From Actinomycetes bacterium (lineage in GTDB: Bacteria; Actinomycetota; Acidimicrobiia; Acidimicrobiales; CADCSY01), in contig JAODBP010000153.1 of assembly GCA_025464025.1 (NCBI GenBank), forward strand, positions 1 to 15,112: a stretch of 15,112 bases of DNA, in the 5' to 3' direction. Every line of letters begins with the position of its first letter. Positions within the stretch are counted from its first letter, which is position 1. Shown here in pieces: positions 1 to 7,082 of the stretch. Below the pieces are notes generated by a model. It was given only the letters and a program-made list of their open reading frames with translations. It was not told where the DNA came from and made no database searches. The position numbers and the translations under genes are program-made.

Positions 1-215
1 GGGCTCTTGTCGGTGATGTCGGCGCCCTGGAACTGGACCCGGCCCGACGTGGGCTCCTGGAGCCCGGTGATGACGTTGAAGCACGTCGTCTTGCCCGCGC
101 CGTTGGGGCCGATGAGGCCGGTGACCCGACCCTCCTCGACCTGGATGTTGGCCTCGGACAGGGCCCGGAGCCCGCCGAAGCGGACGACCACGTCCTCAGC
201 CGACAGGAGCGCCAT
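1..215 (-). CDS. livG: ABC transporter ATP-binding protein, LivG type (3' end outside window)
   Basis: This is the N-terminal 71 residues of a cytoplasmic ATPase that would power the permease encoded just upstream. The visible protein begins MALLSAEDVVVRFGGLRAL and has the Walker A motif GPNGAGKTT at residues 36-44, followed by CFNVITGL and a segment like the usual 'P-T-S-G-x-V' turn. This pattern is typical of LivG, the first of the two ATPases in HAAT (branched-chain amino acid type) importers. The ATG at 213-215 is preceded at 6 nt by a very strong ribosome-binding site (GGAGGAGG on the minus strand, 222-229). The gene overlaps the end of the permease gene by 20 nt, so its translation is probably coupled. 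Walker B, the signature motif and any livF lie beyond the left edge. The family is certain; the LivG versus LivF assignment rests on gene order and the N-terminal motif. Confidence 0.9.
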   Translation of the reverse strand, partial: MALLSAEDVVVRFGGLRALSEANIQVEEGRVTGLIGPNGAGKTTCFNVITGLQEPTSGRVQFQGADITDKS

Positions 216-2433
216 GGCCTGCCTCCTCCACGTCGTCGAGCGTCATGCCGATCGTCGGTCGTTCGAGCATCTCGTCCGCGATGTTCAGGACCCGGTCGAG
301 CTGGGCGACCTTCTCGATGGTGAACGGCCGGCTGAGCCCGAGCTCGCCGATCTCGTCCTTGGAGACGTTCTGGGCTCGCTCCTTGGCCACGGCCAGCGCC
401 TTCTCCTCCCGGGCGTCCTGGCGCCATGGCAGCAGGCCGGCGAGGTCGCGACCCGAGTAGAAGACGGCACCCTCGGGCCGGTAGGCCATGACGATCGCGG
501 CGATGCCGGGGCCGATCAGCTCGACCGACGTCAGGAAGCTGGGCTTGCCCATGACCTCGAACAGGGCCGGGAAGCTGGCCAGGCCGACGGCTCCCATGAA
601 GGCGGCGACTGGGAACCGCACGCCCTGCACGGCGAGCAGCAGCACGAGCGGCAGCCCGAGGAACAGCGGGAACGAGTCGACGCGGAACGAGCCGGACGAG
701 ATGCCGTACATGCACCCGGCGAAGCCGGCCATGGCACCCGAGAGGGCGAACACGACCACCTTGGTGGTGATGAGGTTGACGCCGATGGTGGCCGATGCCG
801 CCGGGCTGTCGGACATGGCGATCCAGCGTCGGGCCCACCGGGTGTGCCGCAGCAGCTCCAGCATGAGGAACAGCATGGCGAAGGCGATGACGAGGAAGAT
901 GATGAACGCCTTGCGGTCCCCGGGGTCCGAGCTCATCTGGAAGCCGAACAGCTTCATCGGCTCGTAGAGCCGACCCGTGGCCGACGGGTCGAGCATGTTC
1001 GGGTGTCGCACGATCACCTTGTCGGTGAACTCGGCGAAGGCCATCGTCGCCAAGGCGAGGTAGAGGCCTTTGAGCCGCAGCGCCGGGAGGGCGATGATCG
1101 CCCCCAGCGGCGCGCAGACGAGCATCACCAGCACGATGCCGATCGGGTTGCCGTCCTGTCCGCCGAAGTGCGAGAAGAGGATGGCGCCGATGCCGGCGAT
1201 GGCGAAGTTGGCGAAGCTGACCTGGCCGGCCCACCCGATGAGCGGGACCAGCGAGAGCATGATCAGGCCGAAGACGAGGAAGCTGGCACCCCGACCGAGC
1301 CAGATCTCGGTGCGCTCCCCGAAGTTGGTGCCGGAGAACCACGGGATCCACCCGTTGGCCCAGGCCGACACGAGGCCGACCATCACGCAGGCCCCGAGGA
1401 AGGCCTCCTTCGGCGAGGTCAACCGCTCCGTCCGCTTGGTGAGCCGCACGCTGCCGGTCTCGAGCCGGGCCTGGGGCAGGAACAGCACGGCGATGAACAG
1501 GATCACGGCCGGGATGGCCTCGGGCGCGTAGTTCCAGTCCGTGCCGAAGGAGAGGTAGACGCTGGTGAAGGCCTTGGCCAGGCCGATCACCATCCCGCCC
1601 ACGAACGCCATCGGGATGCTCTTGAGCTGCGCGATGGCCGCCGCCGCGAAGGCGATCACGATCACCAGCGTGAGGTTCTCGACGACCATGCCCGTCTCCG
1701 GGGCGATGAGGATGCCGGCCACACCAGCCGTCATGCACCCGAGGGCCCACGACGCGCCGCTGACGACCGAGGGCCGGGCGCCGGTGAGCCCGGCGAGGTT
1801 GCGGTTGTCGACGACGGCCCGCATCGAGATGCCGAGCCGGGTGCGGTACAGCAGGACCCGCAGCAGGACCGCGATGAAGAGCGCCACCAGCACGGTGGTG
1901 ATGCGATGCCCGGTGGCCGTGACGTCACCGATCTTGACGCCGTGGCCCTCGAAGAAGGCCGGCGTGCTGCGAGCCGTGATGGGCTTCCACAGCGTGGTCG
2001 TGATGCCCATGAACGTGAGCATCAGGCCCACCGTGACCATGAGCTGGACGACGAGCGGCGCGTTGCGCAGCCGCCGCATCAGGACCTTGTCGAGCAGCAG
2101 CCCGAGGAGGGGTGCCTCGACGAGCAGCACGGCGACCAGGGCCAGCAACGTGGGCCAGCCGCGGTTGACGTGCAGCTCCCAGTACGAGAAGGCGAGGAAG
2201 CAGCCGATCGAACCGTGGGCGAAGTTGAAGATGCCGGTCGTGGCATAGGTGACGACCAGGCCGCCGGCCGAGATGGCGTAGATCCCACCGAGCGCGGCGC
2301 CCACCACGATGACGGTGCCGAAGTTCGCCACGCTGTACGGGGCGACCCCTCGGTTGGCGTTGATGATGTACAGGACGCCGACGGCGACGGCGATGATCGC
2401 CACCAGCGTGGTCGGCTTGACCTTGAGTCGCAT
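196..2433 (-). CDS. fused LivH-LivM branched-chain amino acid-type ABC permease
   Basis: This 745-residue integral membrane protein joins both permease subunits of a HAAT importer in one chain. Residues ~1-300 match LivH: many hydrophobic helices and the signature GIFNFAHGSIG. Residues ~330-700 match LivM: GWAGQVSFANFAIAGIGA, then ALRLKGLYLALATMAFAEF and a C-terminal block of helices. A charged segment (RLTKRTERLTSPKEA) links the halves, and a polar cytoplasmic tail of about 45 residues follows the last helix. I chose the ATG at 2431-2433 because AAGGGGGGGC sits directly upstream; an in-frame start 12 codons earlier lacks such support and would add a Gly/Pro-rich stretch. LivH and LivM are usually separate proteins of about 300-400 residues each, but fusions occur. 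The gene lies 98 nt downstream of the binding-protein gene and overlaps the ATPase gene. The substrate cannot be read from the sequence and need not be an amino acid. Confidence 0.93.
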   Translation of the reverse strand: MRLKVKPTTLVAIIAVAVGVLYIINANRGVAPYSVANFGTVIVVGAALGGIYAISAGGLVVTYATTGIFNFAHGSIGCFLAFSYWELHVNRGWPTLLALVAVLLVEAPLLGLLLDKVLMRRLRNAPLVVQLMVTVGLMLTFMGITTTLWKPITARSTPAFFEGHGVKIGDVTATGHRITTVLVALFIAVLLRVLLYRTRLGISMRAVVDNRNLAGLTGARPSVVSGASWALGCMTAGVAGILIAPETGMVVENLTLVIVIAFAAAAIAQLKSIPMAFVGGMVIGLAKAFTSVYLSFGTDWNYAPEAIPAVILFIAVLFLPQARLETGSVRLTKRTERLTSPKEAFLGACVMVGLVSAWANGWIPWFSGTNFGERTEIWLGRGASFLVFGLIMLSLVPLIGWAGQVSFANFAIAGIGAILFSHFGGQDGNPIGIVLVMLVCAPLGAIIALPALRLKGLYLALATMAFAEFTDKVIVRHPNMLDPSATGRLYEPMKLFGFQMSSDPGDRKAFIIFLVIAFAMLFLMLELLRHTRWARRWIAMSDSPAASATIGVNLITTKVVVFALSGAMAGFAGCMYGISSGSFRVDSFPLFLGLPLVLLLAVQGVRFPVAAFMGAVGLASFPALFEVMGKPSFLTSVELIGPGIAAIVMAYRPEGAVFYSGRDLAGLLPWRQDAREEKALAVAKERAQNVSKDEIGELGLSRPFTIEKVAQLDRVLNIADEMLERPTIGMTLDDVEEAGHGAPVG

Positions 2434-2469
2434 GCCCCCCCTTGGACCCGCTCCGCCAGATGGTGGCAA

Positions 2470-2504
2470 CCGGGGGGCCGGCGCGACGTGCGCCGGCCCC
2501 CCGG
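2470..2504 (-). promoter_or_regulatory. 15-bp perfect stem-loop between binding-protein and permease genes
   Basis: Arms 2470-2484 and 2490-2504 are exact reverse complements (15 bp, all G:C pairs) around a 5-nt loop. The hairpin lies 27 nt after the binding-protein stop and about 26 nt before the permease Shine-Dalgarno, so it does not mask that site. No T-run follows on the minus strand (TTGCCACC). It is best read as a partial terminator or 3' mRNA-stabilising hairpin that lets the binding protein be made in excess over the membrane parts, a common arrangement in importer operons. The structure is seen directly; the role is inferred. Confidence 0.7.
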
Positions 2505-2531
2505 GGCCACGACTACTGCACTGCTACTCGA

Positions 2532-3926
2532 CTACTTGATGCTCTCGGCGGCCTTGGCCGGGTCGAGGTGCACCGTGACCTTGGCGTTGTCGTCGCACTC
2601 GAGGGTGCCGGCCTTCGCCGGGAACCTCCGCACGAACTTGCCACCCTCGACCTGCATGATGAGGAAGCAGGTCGAGAACCCACGCAGGTCCTTGCCCTTG
2701 TCGCCCATCCAGCCATCGGCCGTGAAGTCGGTCGTGGTCTTGAGGGTCTCGAGGATCTTGGCCCGGGTGATGCCGTTCACGCCGTCGGTCGCGACGATCT
2801 TGTCGATGACCTGCTTGAACAGCATGCCGGCCTGCCAGGCCTGCGCACCGAACGAGTCGACCTTCGCGAACTTCTCGATCTCGTCCACGTAGGCCTTGAG
2901 CGCCGGGTTGCTGGCCTTCTCCTCGAAGGGCAGGAACTGCATCCAGACGTAGGCGCCCTCGACGTCGGCGCCGCCGTTGGTGACGAAGTTCGGCGTGTAG
3001 CAGGCCAGCGAGCAGGCCCAGACCTTGACGGTGTCGACGCCCTGGGCCTTGGCCTCCTTCATCAGGTTGACCATGGCCCGGTCGTTCGAGCCCATGTAGG
3101 CGTAGGTGCTCTTGTTGGCCTTGATCTGCTGGACCTTCGGCGTGAAGGCGGCCTGCTCGTCACGACCCGAGACCTTCAGCACGGCGTCCCACTTCACGCC
3201 GGCGTCCTGCTGGGCCTTGATCTGGTAGGTGGCGGACTGGACCGTGGTCGGCAGGTCGCCGGGCACGAGGAACAGGCCGTGCAGGTCCTTCTCCAGCGAC
3301 AGGTAGTACTTCGTCGGGCCGATGAAGGCCGACAGGTCACGCTCGCCGGTGAGGACCTTGCAGCCCTCGGACACGCCCTGGATCAGGAACGCCGTCGGGG
3401 CGCACTGCTCGTTGATGTCGTTGGCCAGCGCGGCGATGTCGGGCAGGCCGGTGGCCGCCCCCGCCTTGTCCTTGCAGTTCGTCATGGCCGAGACGTCCGG
3501 GTTGAAGAGGGCGTTGCCGCCCACCATGGCCACGGCGTTGGCGCAGGCGTCGATGAGGCCGTTCTTCGACTCGTCCGGGTTCAGCTTGCTGTCCCAGAGC
3601 TTGACCTCGAGCTGCCGGCAGGCGATGCCGCCGTTGGCGTTGACGTACTTGGCGTACGCCTCCATGGCGTCGTGGTTGCCCTGGAACAGGCCGGGCGCCA
3701 GCGACGAGCCGACGTCCGCCAGGGTCTCCACCGTGATCTTGTCGGCGGTCACACCGATGTCGGTGGCCGTCGGCTTCTCCGATGCGCACTTGTCGTCGGC
3801 GGCGGCCGTCGTCGACGTGCCCCCGGATGCGTTGTTGTCGGTGCCGCCCTTGTCGTCACGACCGCAGGACGCGGCCACGAGGCCGAGCACCACGAGCAAC
3901 ACGATGATCCATTGCTTCCGCTTCAA
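2532..3926 (-). CDS. ABC transporter substrate-binding lipoprotein (Peripla_BP_6 / LivJ-like)
   Basis: This 464-residue extracytoplasmic solute-binding lipoprotein should deliver substrate to the LivHM-type permease. The N-terminus MKRKQWIIVLLVVLGLVAASC is a lipoprotein signal: basic start, hydrophobic core, and acylated Cys21 in a slightly unusual VAASC lipobox with Ala at -3. A Gly/Asp/Thr/Ala-rich linker (residues ~22-45) precedes the folded domain. That domain has features of the type I periplasmic fold of family 6, such as DITVETLADVG-like strands and YAKYVNANGGIACRQLEVKLWDS early on. It holds about ten further Cys residues, more than usual, so disulfides are likely. The start is TTG (3924-3926), chosen because it gives an intact signal peptide and has AGGGGGG about 7 nt upstream. 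It is the first gene of the importer operon. Family assignment is firm; the ligand is unknown. Confidence 0.92.
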   Translation of the reverse strand: MKRKQWIIVLLVVLGLVAASCGRDDKGGTDNNASGGTSTTAAADDKCASEKPTATDIGVTADKITVETLADVGSSLAPGLFQGNHDAMEAYAKYVNANGGIACRQLEVKLWDSKLNPDESKNGLIDACANAVAMVGGNALFNPDVSAMTNCKDKAGAATGLPDIAALANDINEQCAPTAFLIQGVSEGCKVLTGERDLSAFIGPTKYYLSLEKDLHGLFLVPGDLPTTVQSATYQIKAQQDAGVKWDAVLKVSGRDEQAAFTPKVQQIKANKSTYAYMGSNDRAMVNLMKEAKAQGVDTVKVWACSLACYTPNFVTNGGADVEGAYVWMQFLPFEEKASNPALKAYVDEIEKFAKVDSFGAQAWQAGMLFKQVIDKIVATDGVNGITRAKILETLKTTTDFTADGWMGDKGKDLRGFSTCFLIMQVEGGKFVRRFPAKAGTLECDDNAKVTVHLDPAKAAESIK

Positions 3927-4072
3927 CAGAACCCCCCTGGTCTGAGACTGCCGGCGACCTTATGACACCGGTCACACCGTGTGTCGGCAATCTCGCTCAC
4001 TTCTCCGGATCGCCACCCGATCGCAAGGGACGACGCCCCGATCAATGAGCACGCATTCGCTACCGTGCCGCC
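3927..4072. promoter_or_regulatory. divergent promoter region between importer operon and SDR operon
   Basis: This 146-bp intergenic region must drive the importer leftward and the SDR genes rightward. On the minus strand TAAGGT (3962-3957) is a fair -10 candidate, about 30 nt before the TTG start; no good -35 is seen. On the plus strand TACCGT (4061-4066) ends six bases before the GTG start, as expected for a leaderless transcript. A perfect palindrome CACAC-C-GTGTG lies at 3973-3983, inside a looser GACAC-N12-GTGTC pair (3964-3985). It is just upstream of the leftward -10 and could bind a TetR- or GntR-like repressor. The repeats are seen; regulator binding is a guess. Confidence 0.4.
4061..4066 (+). 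promoter_or_regulatory. candidate -10 element (TACCGT) for a leaderless SDR operon
   Basis: TACCGT fits the actinobacterial TANNNT -10 consensus and is separated by exactly six bases (4067-4072) from the GTG start of the first SDR gene. No purine-rich Shine-Dalgarno is present upstream of that GTG. Together these suggest transcription starting at or next to the start codon. The -35 region (about 4037-4043) is poor. The luciferase-like gene at 12083 has the same arrangement. Confidence 0.45.
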
Positions 4073-4834
4073 GTGCCCACCGACCCCCGCGCCCTCGACG
4101 GCCGCGTCGCCCTCGTCTCCGGCGCGGCCCGCGGCCAGGGCGAGGCCGAGGCCCGCCTCCTCGCCGAGCGCGGCGCGCGGGTCGTGCTGGCGGACGTCGT
4201 CGACTGCACCGGTCTGGCGTCCGAGCTCGGCGCCGCCGGTCACGCCGTGCACCTCGACGTCACCAGCGCGGCGGGCTGGCGGGCCGCGGTGGCCGCCGCC
4301 ACCGAGGTCTTCGGCCGCCTCGACGTGCTGGTCAACAACGCCGGCATCCTCCGCGTGGGCGCCATCGAGACCATGCCCGAGGACGAGTACATGGAGGTCG
4401 TGCGGGTCAACCAGCTCGGCTGCTTCCTCGGCATGCAGGCCGCCATCCCGGCGCTGCGGGCCAGCGGCAACGCCAGCATCGTCAACGTGTCGTCGCTGGC
4501 CGGCATGACCGGCGTGGTCGGCGTGGTCGCCTACGGCGCCAGCAAGTGGGCCATCCGGGGCATGACCAAGACCGCCGCCCTCGAGCTCGGCCACGACGGG
4601 ATCCGGGTGAACTCGGTGCACCCCGGTTCGATCGACACGCCCATGGTCCGCGCCGGCTTCGAGCACCTCGACGTCGACGCCATCCACGCCTCGCTCCCCG
4701 TGCCCCGCCAGGGCCGGGTCGCCGACGTCGCCGAGCTGGTGGCCTTCCTGGCCTCCGACGCCGCGGCGTACATCACCGGATCCGAGTTCGTGGTCGACGG
4801 TGGGTCGCTCGCCGGTCGGCCGAAGGGAGACTGA
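4073..4834 (+). CDS. SDR family NAD(P)-dependent oxidoreductase (first of three)
   Basis: This 253-residue cytoplasmic short-chain dehydrogenase/reductase is canonical. It has the dinucleotide motif GAARGQG (G17, G21, G23), and an acidic residue after the second strand (VVLADVVD) that favours NAD over NADP. The NNAG motif lies in VLVNNAGIL, and the catalytic residues are Ser141 (NVSSLAG), Tyr154 and Lys158 (YGASK). The C-terminus carries the typical ITGSEFVVDGGSLAG. It probably oxidises a secondary alcohol or reduces a ketone on a small or CoA-bound substrate. The GTG start has no Shine-Dalgarno but a TANNNT element six bases upstream, so the mRNA may be leaderless. It heads a three-gene SDR operon; the next gene begins 2 nt after its stop. 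The substrate is not identifiable. Confidence 0.92.
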   Translation: MPTDPRALDGRVALVSGAARGQGEAEARLLAERGARVVLADVVDCTGLASELGAAGHAVHLDVTSAAGWRAAVAAATEVFGRLDVLVNNAGILRVGAIETMPEDEYMEVVRVNQLGCFLGMQAAIPALRASGNASIVNVSSLAGMTGVVGVVAYGASKWAIRGMTKTAALELGHDGIRVNSVHPGSIDTPMVRAGFEHLDVDAIHASLPVPRQGRVADVAELVAFLASDAAAYITGSEFVVDGGSLAGRPKGD

Positions 4835-4836
4835 AC

Positions 4837-5451
4837 GTGCTGCTGCTGGGAACGCCGATCGACGCGGTGCGGGCGCTGGCCGCCGGCCTCGGCGCCGACC
4901 TCGTCGAGGTGCCGCTCGGCGCCGGCGACGACGTGCTGGAGGGGTGGCGCGACGAGGTCGCTGCCGGCCCGGCCGTCGACCGCGTCGTGGTGGCGCCGTG
5001 GGTCGAGGCCCAGGCCGCCGGCCGGGTCGACGACCTCGACGCCGCCTCGTGGGACGCCCGGTGCGAGGCGCCGCTGGCCGCGTGGGTCCTGGCGATGGGG
5101 GCCGCCGCGCTCCGGGTCGCCGACGGCGGCGTGATCGTCGCCGTCGTGGAGCGACCCGCGCCGCTCGACGCCATCGGCTGGGCGCCGGAGTCGGCGATCG
5201 CCGACGGCGTCGAGGCCATCACCCGCTCCCTCGGCCGGGCCGAAGGGCCCCGTGGCGTTCGGGTCCACGCCGTGACCACCCCGGCCCGGCTCACCACCGG
5301 CCCGGTGGTCCAGCCTCCGCCCCCGCTGGAGTCGTTCCCGGGATCGATCGAGCGCGACGTGGTCGGCGCCGTCCGGGCGCTGCTCTCCGACGACGTCGCC
5401 GGGCTCACCGGCCAGGTCGTCCACGCCGACGCCGGGAGGTCGTGGCGATGA
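4837..5451 (+). CDS. degenerate SDR-fold protein, likely non-catalytic partner
   Basis: This 204-residue protein is shorter than its neighbours (about 250) and is recognisably SDR-like only in its second half. GVEAITRSLG plus RGVRVHAVTTPARLTTGPV match the helix and strand after the active site, and GLTGQVVHADAGRSW matches the usual C-terminal 'TGQ...DGG' block. The N-terminus VLLLGTPIDAVRALAAGLGAD has no TGxxxGxG. Aligning the GVEAITRSL helix puts Glu118 at the catalytic Tyr position, Ala122 at the Lys position and Glu105 at the Ser position, so the catalytic residues are missing. The GTG start at 4837 has AAGGGAGA upstream (4822-4829). The gene lies 2 nt after the first SDR and overlaps the third by 4 nt, so it is maintained and translated with them. 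It may be a structural or regulatory subunit, as inactive SDR subunits are in some heteromeric SDRs. No frameshift is needed to explain it. Confidence 0.8.
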   Translation: MLLLGTPIDAVRALAAGLGADLVEVPLGAGDDVLEGWRDEVAAGPAVDRVVVAPWVEAQAAGRVDDLDAASWDARCEAPLAAWVLAMGAAALRVADGGVIVAVVERPAPLDAIGWAPESAIADGVEAITRSLGRAEGPRGVRVHAVTTPARLTTGPVVQPPPPLESFPGSIERDVVGAVRALLSDDVAGLTGQVVHADAGRSWR

Positions 5452-6200
5452 CGCACGTCGTGCTCATCACGGGGGCGAGCGGCGGCGTCGGCGAAGGCAT
5501 CGCCGAGTCCTGCGGCCAGGCCGGCTGGACCGTGTGGATCGCGGCCCGGCGCCAGGCACAGGGCGACGAGGTGGCGGCCAAGGTCGACGCGGCGGGCGGC
5601 ACCGGCCGCTTCGTGGTCTGCGACGCCGCCGACGAGGCCTCGGTCCGAGCGGCGATCGAGGCCGTCGTCGCCACCGACGGTCGCCTCGACGGCGTGGTCC
5701 ACAACGCAACCTCGGGCTGGTCGCCGACACCGGTGCCGCTGCCCGAGGTGACCATGGAGAACGTGCGCGACCAGATCGCCGTCTCCCTGCGCGGCTCGTG
5801 GCTGCTGGCCACCATCGCCAAGCCCCACCTCGTCGCCGCCCAGGGCGCGCTCCTGCTCCTCACCTCGGAGGCCGGGTTCGAGGGCAAGGCGAAGCTCGGC
5901 ACCTACGCCGCGGTGAAGGGCGCGGTGCGGGGCTTCGGTCGGGCCCTGGCCCGCGAGTGGGGGCCCGACGGCGTGCGAGTCAACAGCATCGCCCCGCTGG
6001 CCAACACCCCGGCCCTGGAGAAGGCGCTCGAGATGGACCCGGCCATGGGACCCCGCCTGTTCGGGCGCAACCCGCTCGGCCGCATGGGCGACCCGACCGA
6101 GGACATCGGGCCGGTCGCGAGGTTCCTGCTGTCGCCCGAGGCGAGGTACCTCACGGGCAACACCGTGATGGTCGACGGAGGAAGCTGCCCGATCACCTGA
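5448..6200 (+). CDS. SDR family oxidoreductase (third of three)
   Basis: This 250-residue SDR has an intact cofactor motif TGASGGVG at residues 8-15. Basic residues follow the second strand (VWIAARRQAQG), which suggests NADP(H), in contrast to the acidic residue in the first SDR. Ser140 (LLTSEAG), Tyr153 and Lys157 (YAAVK) form the catalytic set. The NNAG motif is altered to HNAT. The end MVDGGSCPIT is typical of the family. The ATG start is in an ATGA overlap with the stop of the degenerate SDR, so translation is coupled. The apparent cofactor difference between the first and third SDRs implies two distinct redox steps or opposite directions. Substrate is unknown. Confidence 0.92.
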   Translation: MTHVVLITGASGGVGEGIAESCGQAGWTVWIAARRQAQGDEVAAKVDAAGGTGRFVVCDAADEASVRAAIEAVVATDGRLDGVVHNATSGWSPTPVPLPEVTMENVRDQIAVSLRGSWLLATIAKPHLVAAQGALLLLTSEAGFEGKAKLGTYAAVKGAVRGFGRALAREWGPDGVRVNSIAPLANTPALEKALEMDPAMGPRLFGRNPLGRMGDPTEDIGPVARFLLSPEARYLTGNTVMVDGGSCPIT

Positions 6201-6221
6201 CCTGCGTCAGCAGGTCAGGTG
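6194..6221 (+). terminator. hairpin overlapping the SDR operon stop codon
   Basis: CACCTGACCTGC (6194-6205) and GCAGGTCAGGTG (6210-6221) form a perfect 12-bp stem with a GTCA loop. The TGA stop of the third SDR (6198-6200) lies within the left arm. The sequence after it (CAGAGTGTCTTT) has only a short T-run, so this is a weak or imperfect intrinsic terminator. It abuts the large palindrome that follows. Confidence 0.6.
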
Positions 6222-6649
6222 CAGAGTGTCTTTCAGCGCCGAGAGGCCGCCTGGCATGGCGCCGCCCCGAAGCCGCCGACGTCGCGCGCCAACGGCGACC
6301 ACACGGTGCTGCGTGCAGTCGGCGGCCGGGGCGGGGACGGGCCAGGTGGTCGAAGGCTCCGCCTCGCGCCTGCGGCGCCGCACGCGGAGCGATCTCGGCC
6401 CGCGGCGAAGCCGCCCCTGGCGCGCGTGGGCGAAAGGAAAAGGGGCGCCTGCGGCGCGAGCCGGTGTGGCTTCGCCGGGCGGCGCCCGGAGGGCGCGAGA
6501 TCGACCCTTCGGCCGCCTGACCCTGTTCCGCCCCGGCCGCCGTCCGCAGCTCGGCCGGGGCCCGGCGGTCTCGCCGCGACGACGGCGGCTTCGGGGCGGA
6601 ACCGGGCCAGCCGTCCTCTCGGGACTGAAAGGACACTCCGGCTGACGCA
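6203..6649. repeat. large imperfect palindrome (about 450 bp) between convergent operons
   Basis: The gap between the SDR operon and the DUF983 gene folds back on itself. The outer ends TGCGTCAGC (6203-6211) and GCTGACGCA (6641-6649) match. Next come GAGTGTC-TTTCAG (6224-6236) against CTGAAAGGACACTC (6625-6638), a 17-bp exact match (6262-6278 with 6583-6599) and a 15-bp exact match (6320-6334 with 6528-6542). Nearest the centre, GCGAAGCC (6405-6412) pairs with GGCTTCGC (6468-6475). Arms of about 200 bp thus pair imperfectly around ~6435. Long open frames of 139-147 codons exist on both strands but are Arg/Pro/Gly-rich, resemble one another because of the symmetry, and look non-coding. It could be a MITE-like non-autonomous element, a bidirectional terminator or a structured RNA. 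No clear target-site duplication is seen. Confidence 0.75.
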
Positions 6650-6668
6650 CTTCACGCCGCGCGGGAGA

Positions 6669-7082
6669 TCAGCCCCTGGCGTGCCGCTCCGCGTCGGCGA
6701 TCTCCTCGGCCTCCATCGGGTTGCTGGCCAGCTCGATGGCGATCCAGGTGCTGTTGCTGAACGGGTAGCCGACGATCGGCACCACCACGGCGAAGGCGAC
6801 CGCGGCGATGGCGAAGGGCAGGAAGGCGATGTCGTCGCGCCCGCTGATCCCCCGCCAGAAGACGTAGGCCAGCAGGGGCAGGATCATGAGGGCCAGGGTG
6901 AAGACCCAGGCCATCAGCAGGCCACCGGTGAAGGCGCCCGCCTCGCGGACGAACCGGAGGCCGCAGGTCGGGCACCGGTCCTTCAGCCGGAAGTAGGTCT
7001 CGAAGATGTGGCGGCTGCCGCAGCGGGGGCAGCGCTTGGTGGCCCCTCGGAGCAGCATGCGCCCGACGGTGGGGGTGGTCAC
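6669..7082 (-). CDS. DUF983 family zinc-ribbon membrane protein
   Basis: This 137-residue protein has an N-terminal zinc ribbon made of two CxxC knuckles (CPRCG and CPTCG, residues ~18-40). Two hydrophobic helices follow (around LLMAWVFTLALMILPLLAYVF and FLPFAIAAVAFAVVVPIVGY), and the tail is short and charged. This is the DUF983 architecture, whose function is not established. The GTG start at 7080-7082 forms a GTGA overlap with the stop of the aldolase-like gene, which makes it the last, translationally coupled gene of the minus-strand operon. Longer starts would run deep into the upstream gene. Why such a protein would sit in a catabolic operon is unclear; it may just be carried by read-through. 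Confidence 0.85.
   Translation of the reverse strand: MTTPTVGRMLLRGATKRCPRCGSRHIFETYFRLKDRCPTCGLRFVREAGAFTGGLLMAWVFTLALMILPLLAYVFWRGISGRDDIAFLPFAIAAVAFAVVVPIVGYPFSNSTWIAIELASNPMEAEEIADAERHARG

Noticed and set aside
7..2892. Plus-strand open frame of 961 codons opposite the importer genes
   Set aside because: It is rich in Arg, His, Glu and Gly with no domain, and lies antisense to the well-supported permease and binding protein; a high-GC frame shadow.
3979..4836. In-frame upstream extension of the degenerate SDR gene
   Set aside because: The extra residues are Arg/Pro/Gly-rich and overlap the canonical first SDR in another frame; the GTG at 4837 with its Shine-Dalgarno is the sensible start.
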